8,112 bases of DNA from Thermohalobaculum sp039030915. GTDB taxonomy: Bacteria; Pseudomonadota; Alphaproteobacteria; Rhodobacterales; Rhodobacteraceae. The notes under the pieces were generated by a model, which was not told where the DNA came from, did not search any database, and saw only the letters and a program-made list of their open reading frames with translations. This document shows, in pieces, positions 5,714-8,112 of the stretch (position 1 is the first letter of the stretch; every line of letters starts with the position of its first letter). The stretch is from NCBI GenBank assembly GCA_039030915.1, contig JBCCDG010000168.1, positions 1-8,112 of the forward strand. The letters are read 5' to 3'. The position numbers and the translations under genes were made by a program.

Positions 5714-7909
5714 TCAAGCCGCCTTCTTCTTGAGGCGCCACTCGTGCAGTAGCGGCTCTGTGTAGCCGGACGGTTGCTCGCGCCCCTTAAGGACGAGGTC
5801 GGCTGCGGCCTGGAAGGCGGGGCCGTCGAAGCCCGGCGCCATGGGCTCGTAGAGGGGGTCGCCGGCGTTCTGACGGTCCACCACCTCAGCCATGCGCTTC
5901 AGCGCCGCCATCACCTCCTCCTCCGACACCACACCGTGGCGGAGCCAGTTGGCGACATGCTGGGACGAGATCCGGCAGGTCGCGCGGTCCTCCATCAGGC
6001 CCACATCGTTGATGTCGGGCACCTTCGAACAGCCTACGCCCTGGTCGATCCAGCGCACAACATATCCGAGAATGCCCTGGCAGTTGTTCTCCACCTCGGC
6101 GCGCACCTCCTCGTCCGACCAGTTGGCCTGGCGAGCGAGCGGGATGGTGAGGATATCGTCGAGCGAGGCACGTATGCGGTCGAGAAGGAACGCCTGACGA
6201 TCCGCCACGCTCACCCGGTGATAGTGGATGGCATGCAGGGTCGCGGCTGTCGGCGAGGGCACCCAGGCAGTGTTCGCGCCAGCCATCGGATGGCCGACCT
6301 TCTGCTCCAGCATCGCGGCCATCAGATCCGGCATCGCCCACATGCCCTTGCCGATCTGCGCGACGCCCCTCAGCCCGCATTCTAGGCCGATATCGACGTT
6401 CCAGTCCTCGTAGGCCTTGATCCAGGGCGTACCCTTCATCTCGGCCTTGCGGATCATCGGGCCCGCTTCCATCGAGGTATGGATCTCGTCGCCCGTGCGG
6501 TCGAGGAAGCCCGTGTTGATGAAGGCGACGCGGGACTTCGCGGCGCGAATGCATTCCTTGAGGTTCACCGTCGTGCGGCGTTCCTCGTCCATGATGCCGA
6601 GCTTGATCGTGCTGCGCGCCATGCCCAGCATATCCTCGACCATGGCCATCATCGCGTCGGTGTTCGCGACCTCTTCCGGCCCGTGCATCTTGGGCTTCAC
6701 GATGTAGACGCTGCCCGCCCGGCTGTTGCGCGGACCGCGCGGCTTCTTGAGGTCGTGAAGCGCGATCAGAGCCGTGCAGGCCGCGTCCATGATCTCCTCG
6801 GGGATCTCGGAGCCGTCCTCGAGCAGGATCGCGGGGTTGGTCATCAGCGGGCCCACATTCCTCACGAGGAGGAGCGAGCGGCCGGGCAGGACGAACCGGC
6901 TCCCGTCGGGCGAGGTGTATTCACGATCGGGGTTGAGCTTGCGCGTGAAGCTCTCGCTGCTCTTCTTCACCTCCGCCGCGAGGTCGCCCTTCATCAGGCC
7001 GAGCCAGTTGCGGTAGGTCAGCACCTTGTCCGGCGCATCGACGGCGGCGACGCTGTCCTCGCAATCGCAGATGGTGGTGATGGCGGATTCGAGGATCACA
7101 TCCGCCAGACCCAGCGTGTCGTGCCGCCCGATGGGGTGATCGCGGTCGAGCACCAGCTCGATATGGAGCCCGTGGCGCTTGAGGAGGATCGCCGAAGGCG
7201 CCGCCGGATCGCCCCGGTAGCCGACGAACTGCGAGGGATCGGCAAGATGCGCCCGATTGGGGCGCACGCCGTGCCCGTCCCGCCCCGTCAGGCCGGGGAG
7301 TAGTTCGACCTCGAGACCGTCATTCTCGACCCAGACCCGCTCCACATGCGCCCAGGAGACGCCGTGCTCGGAAAGGGGGACGATGCCGCGCAGATGGGTC
7401 TTGGCCCAGGTGACGACGCGGCCGCCGCGGCGCCGGTCATAACCGCCCTTGGGAGGCGGCGAACCGAGCGCGTCGGTGCCGTAGAGCGCGTCGTAGAGCG
7501 AGCCCCAGCGGGCGTTGGCGGCGTTGATGGCAAAGCGCGCGTTCATCACGGGCACGACGAGCTGCGGCCCGGCGACGGAGGAAAACTCCCGGTCCACATT
7601 CGGGGTGTCGACCTTGAAGTCCCCACCCTCGGGGACGAGGTAGCCGATCTCCTCGAGGAATGCGCGATAGGCGTCCGGGTCATGGGTCTGACCGCGCCGC
7701 TCGGTATGCCAGGCGTCGATCTTCGCCTGCAGATCCTCGCGCTTGGCGACGAGCGCGCGGTTCTTGGGCGCGAATTCGGCAGCGAGCCGGCCGAAGCCCT
7801 GCCAGAACGCCTCGGCCTCGACGCCAGACCCCGGCAGCGCCTCATCGTTCATGAAGTCGTAGAGTTCACGGGCAACCTTGAGCCCGGCAATCTCGACACG
7901 CTCGGTCAT
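5714..7909 (-). CDS. glcB: Malate synthase G
   Basis: A 731-residue cytoplasmic enzyme condensing glyoxylate with acetyl-CoA to give malate and CoA, in the glyoxylate shunt and glycolate use. It matches malate synthase G along its whole length (E. coli GlcB is 723 residues). Hallmarks in order: LYDFMNDEALPG near the N-terminus, SAITTICDCEDSVAAVDA followed by KVLTYRNWLGLMKG, the active-site arginine in LLLVRNVGPLMT (R350), the Mg-binding glutamate in GIMDEERRT (E442) and aspartate in FINTGFLDRTGDE (D470), GKGMWAMPDLM, NTAWVPSPTAATLHAIHYH, and the catalytic-base aspartate in GCSKVPDI (D632). The C-terminus GYTEPLLHEWRLKKKAA is typical. Residue roles come from studies of the E. coli enzyme, placed here by motif. 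ATG 7909 is chosen over a more upstream in-frame ATG because GGAGGA (7917-7922) sits 7 nt before it and the family begins there. No partner gene shares its transcript within the window. All key residues are present. Confidence 0.97.
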   Translation of the reverse strand: MTERVEIAGLKVARELYDFMNDEALPGSGVEAEAFWQGFGRLAAEFAPKNRALVAKREDLQAKIDAWHTERRGQTHDPDAYRAFLEEIGYLVPEGGDFKVDTPNVDREFSSVAGPQLVVPVMNARFAINAANARWGSLYDALYGTDALGSPPPKGGYDRRRGGRVVTWAKTHLRGIVPLSEHGVSWAHVERVWVENDGLEVELLPGLTGRDGHGVRPNRAHLADPSQFVGYRGDPAAPSAILLKRHGLHIELVLDRDHPIGRHDTLGLADVILESAITTICDCEDSVAAVDAPDKVLTYRNWLGLMKGDLAAEVKKSSESFTRKLNPDREYTSPDGSRFVLPGRSLLLVRNVGPLMTNPAILLEDGSEIPEEIMDAACTALIALHDLKKPRGPRNSRAGSVYIVKPKMHGPEEVANTDAMMAMVEDMLGMARSTIKLGIMDEERRTTVNLKECIRAAKSRVAFINTGFLDRTGDEIHTSMEAGPMIRKAEMKGTPWIKAYEDWNVDIGLECGLRGVAQIGKGMWAMPDLMAAMLEQKVGHPMAGANTAWVPSPTAATLHAIHYHRVSVADRQAFLLDRIRASLDDILTIPLARQANWSDEEVRAEVENNCQGILGYVVRWIDQGVGCSKVPDINDVGLMEDRATCRISSQHVANWLRHGVVSEEEVMAALKRMAEVVDRQNAGDPLYEPMAPGFDGPAFQAAADLVLKGREQPSGYTEPLLHEWRLKKKAA

Positions 7910-7941
7910 GACGACATCCTCCAAGTTGCGACCATGGTAGC

Positions 7942-7970
7942 GATAGACACTGCCGCGCGCGGGCTGACAA
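7942..7970 (-). promoter_or_regulatory. Predicted sigma-70-type promoter of glcB
   Basis: Read on the minus strand, TTGTCA (7965-7970, five of six matches to the -35 consensus) is followed after exactly 17 bp by TCTATC (7942-7947, three of six at -10). A start near 7935 would give a leader of about 26 nt containing the GGAGGA ribosome binding site. The weak -10 fits a gene that needs an activator. Confidence 0.45.
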
Positions 7971-7979
7971 CGGGCCGAT

Positions 7980-7994
7980 TTCCGCAGTGCGGAA
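7980..7994. promoter_or_regulatory. Perfect 15-bp palindrome upstream of glcB, candidate operator
   Basis: TTCCGCA-G-TGCGGAA is a perfect 7+1+7 inverted repeat. It lies 9 bp upstream of the predicted -35 box, roughly -45 to -59 from the inferred start, where dimeric activators commonly bind. The same element could act on a divergent gene beyond 8112. The regulator cannot be named from the sequence. Confidence 0.5.
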
Positions 7995-8112
7995 GGGCAA
8001 TGCAATCGGTAGCAGAGAAGGGGTTGGAATAGGGCGTTGATCGCCTGTGCGGCGCAGCATTCGCGAGCGCGGACCGCGCATCGGGAGGAGCGGCAGGTCC
8101 CAGGCGTCGGGC

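Noticed and set aside
7910..8005. Upstream extension of malate synthase to the ATG at 8005
   Set aside because: The extra 32 residues do not resemble the family, they span the predicted promoter, and GGAGGA is correctly placed for ATG 7909.
6479..8032. Long plus-strand open frames opposite glcB (6479-7303 and 7346-8032)
   Set aside because: Both are antisense to conserved malate synthase G sequence; the second also runs through the promoter region and ends without any family feature.
8067..8079. GCGCGG-A-CCGCGC inverted repeat upstream of glcB
   Set aside because: It is short and made only of G and C apart from the centre; such repeats are frequent by chance in DNA of this composition, and it has no clear link to a promoter.

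Overview
The window is GC-rich, close-packed bacterial chromosome with five protein genes and no RNA genes, insertion sequences or CRISPR. It most resembles an alphaproteobacterium, probably Rhodobacteraceae-like. The reasons are the base composition, a malate synthase G of the type seen in that group, and a secreted protein joining a PstS-like binding fold to an OmpA domain. This assignment is inference from sequence character, not from a search.

Layout, left to right. (1) A plus-strand amidohydrolase/deacetylase-family metallohydrolase (to 1218) with a complete metal site but an abnormal N-terminus. (2) Facing it, a minus-strand pair: a GlcG/HbpS-family protein (3307-2873), then a CYTH-CHAD protein (2812-1247), probably co-transcribed, with a small hairpin between them. 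(3) A 483-bp divergent intergenic region (3308-3790) with several short inverted repeats and no convincing gene. (4) A plus-strand gene for a 580-residue exported PstS-like/OmpA fusion protein, starting at GTG 3791. (5) A 180-bp convergent spacer with three strong hairpins in a row. (6) A minus-strand malate synthase G gene, glcB (7909-5714), with a good ribosome binding site, a plausible promoter and a perfect 15-bp palindrome just upstream of the -35 box. The last ~200 bp (7910-8112) are glcB upstream sequence with no gene I can support.

Two themes recur. One is glyoxylate/glycolate metabolism: glcB and a GlcG homologue lie close together but on separate transcripts. The other is phosphate: a CYTH-CHAD protein of the triphosphate/polyphosphate-binding type lies near a PstS-like protein. 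I see no defence, secretion or biosynthetic system. The item most worth attention is the exported PstS/OmpA fusion: all three loops that would hold the phosphate oxyanion appear to have been replaced by acidic sequence, so it has probably changed ligand or lost ligand binding.
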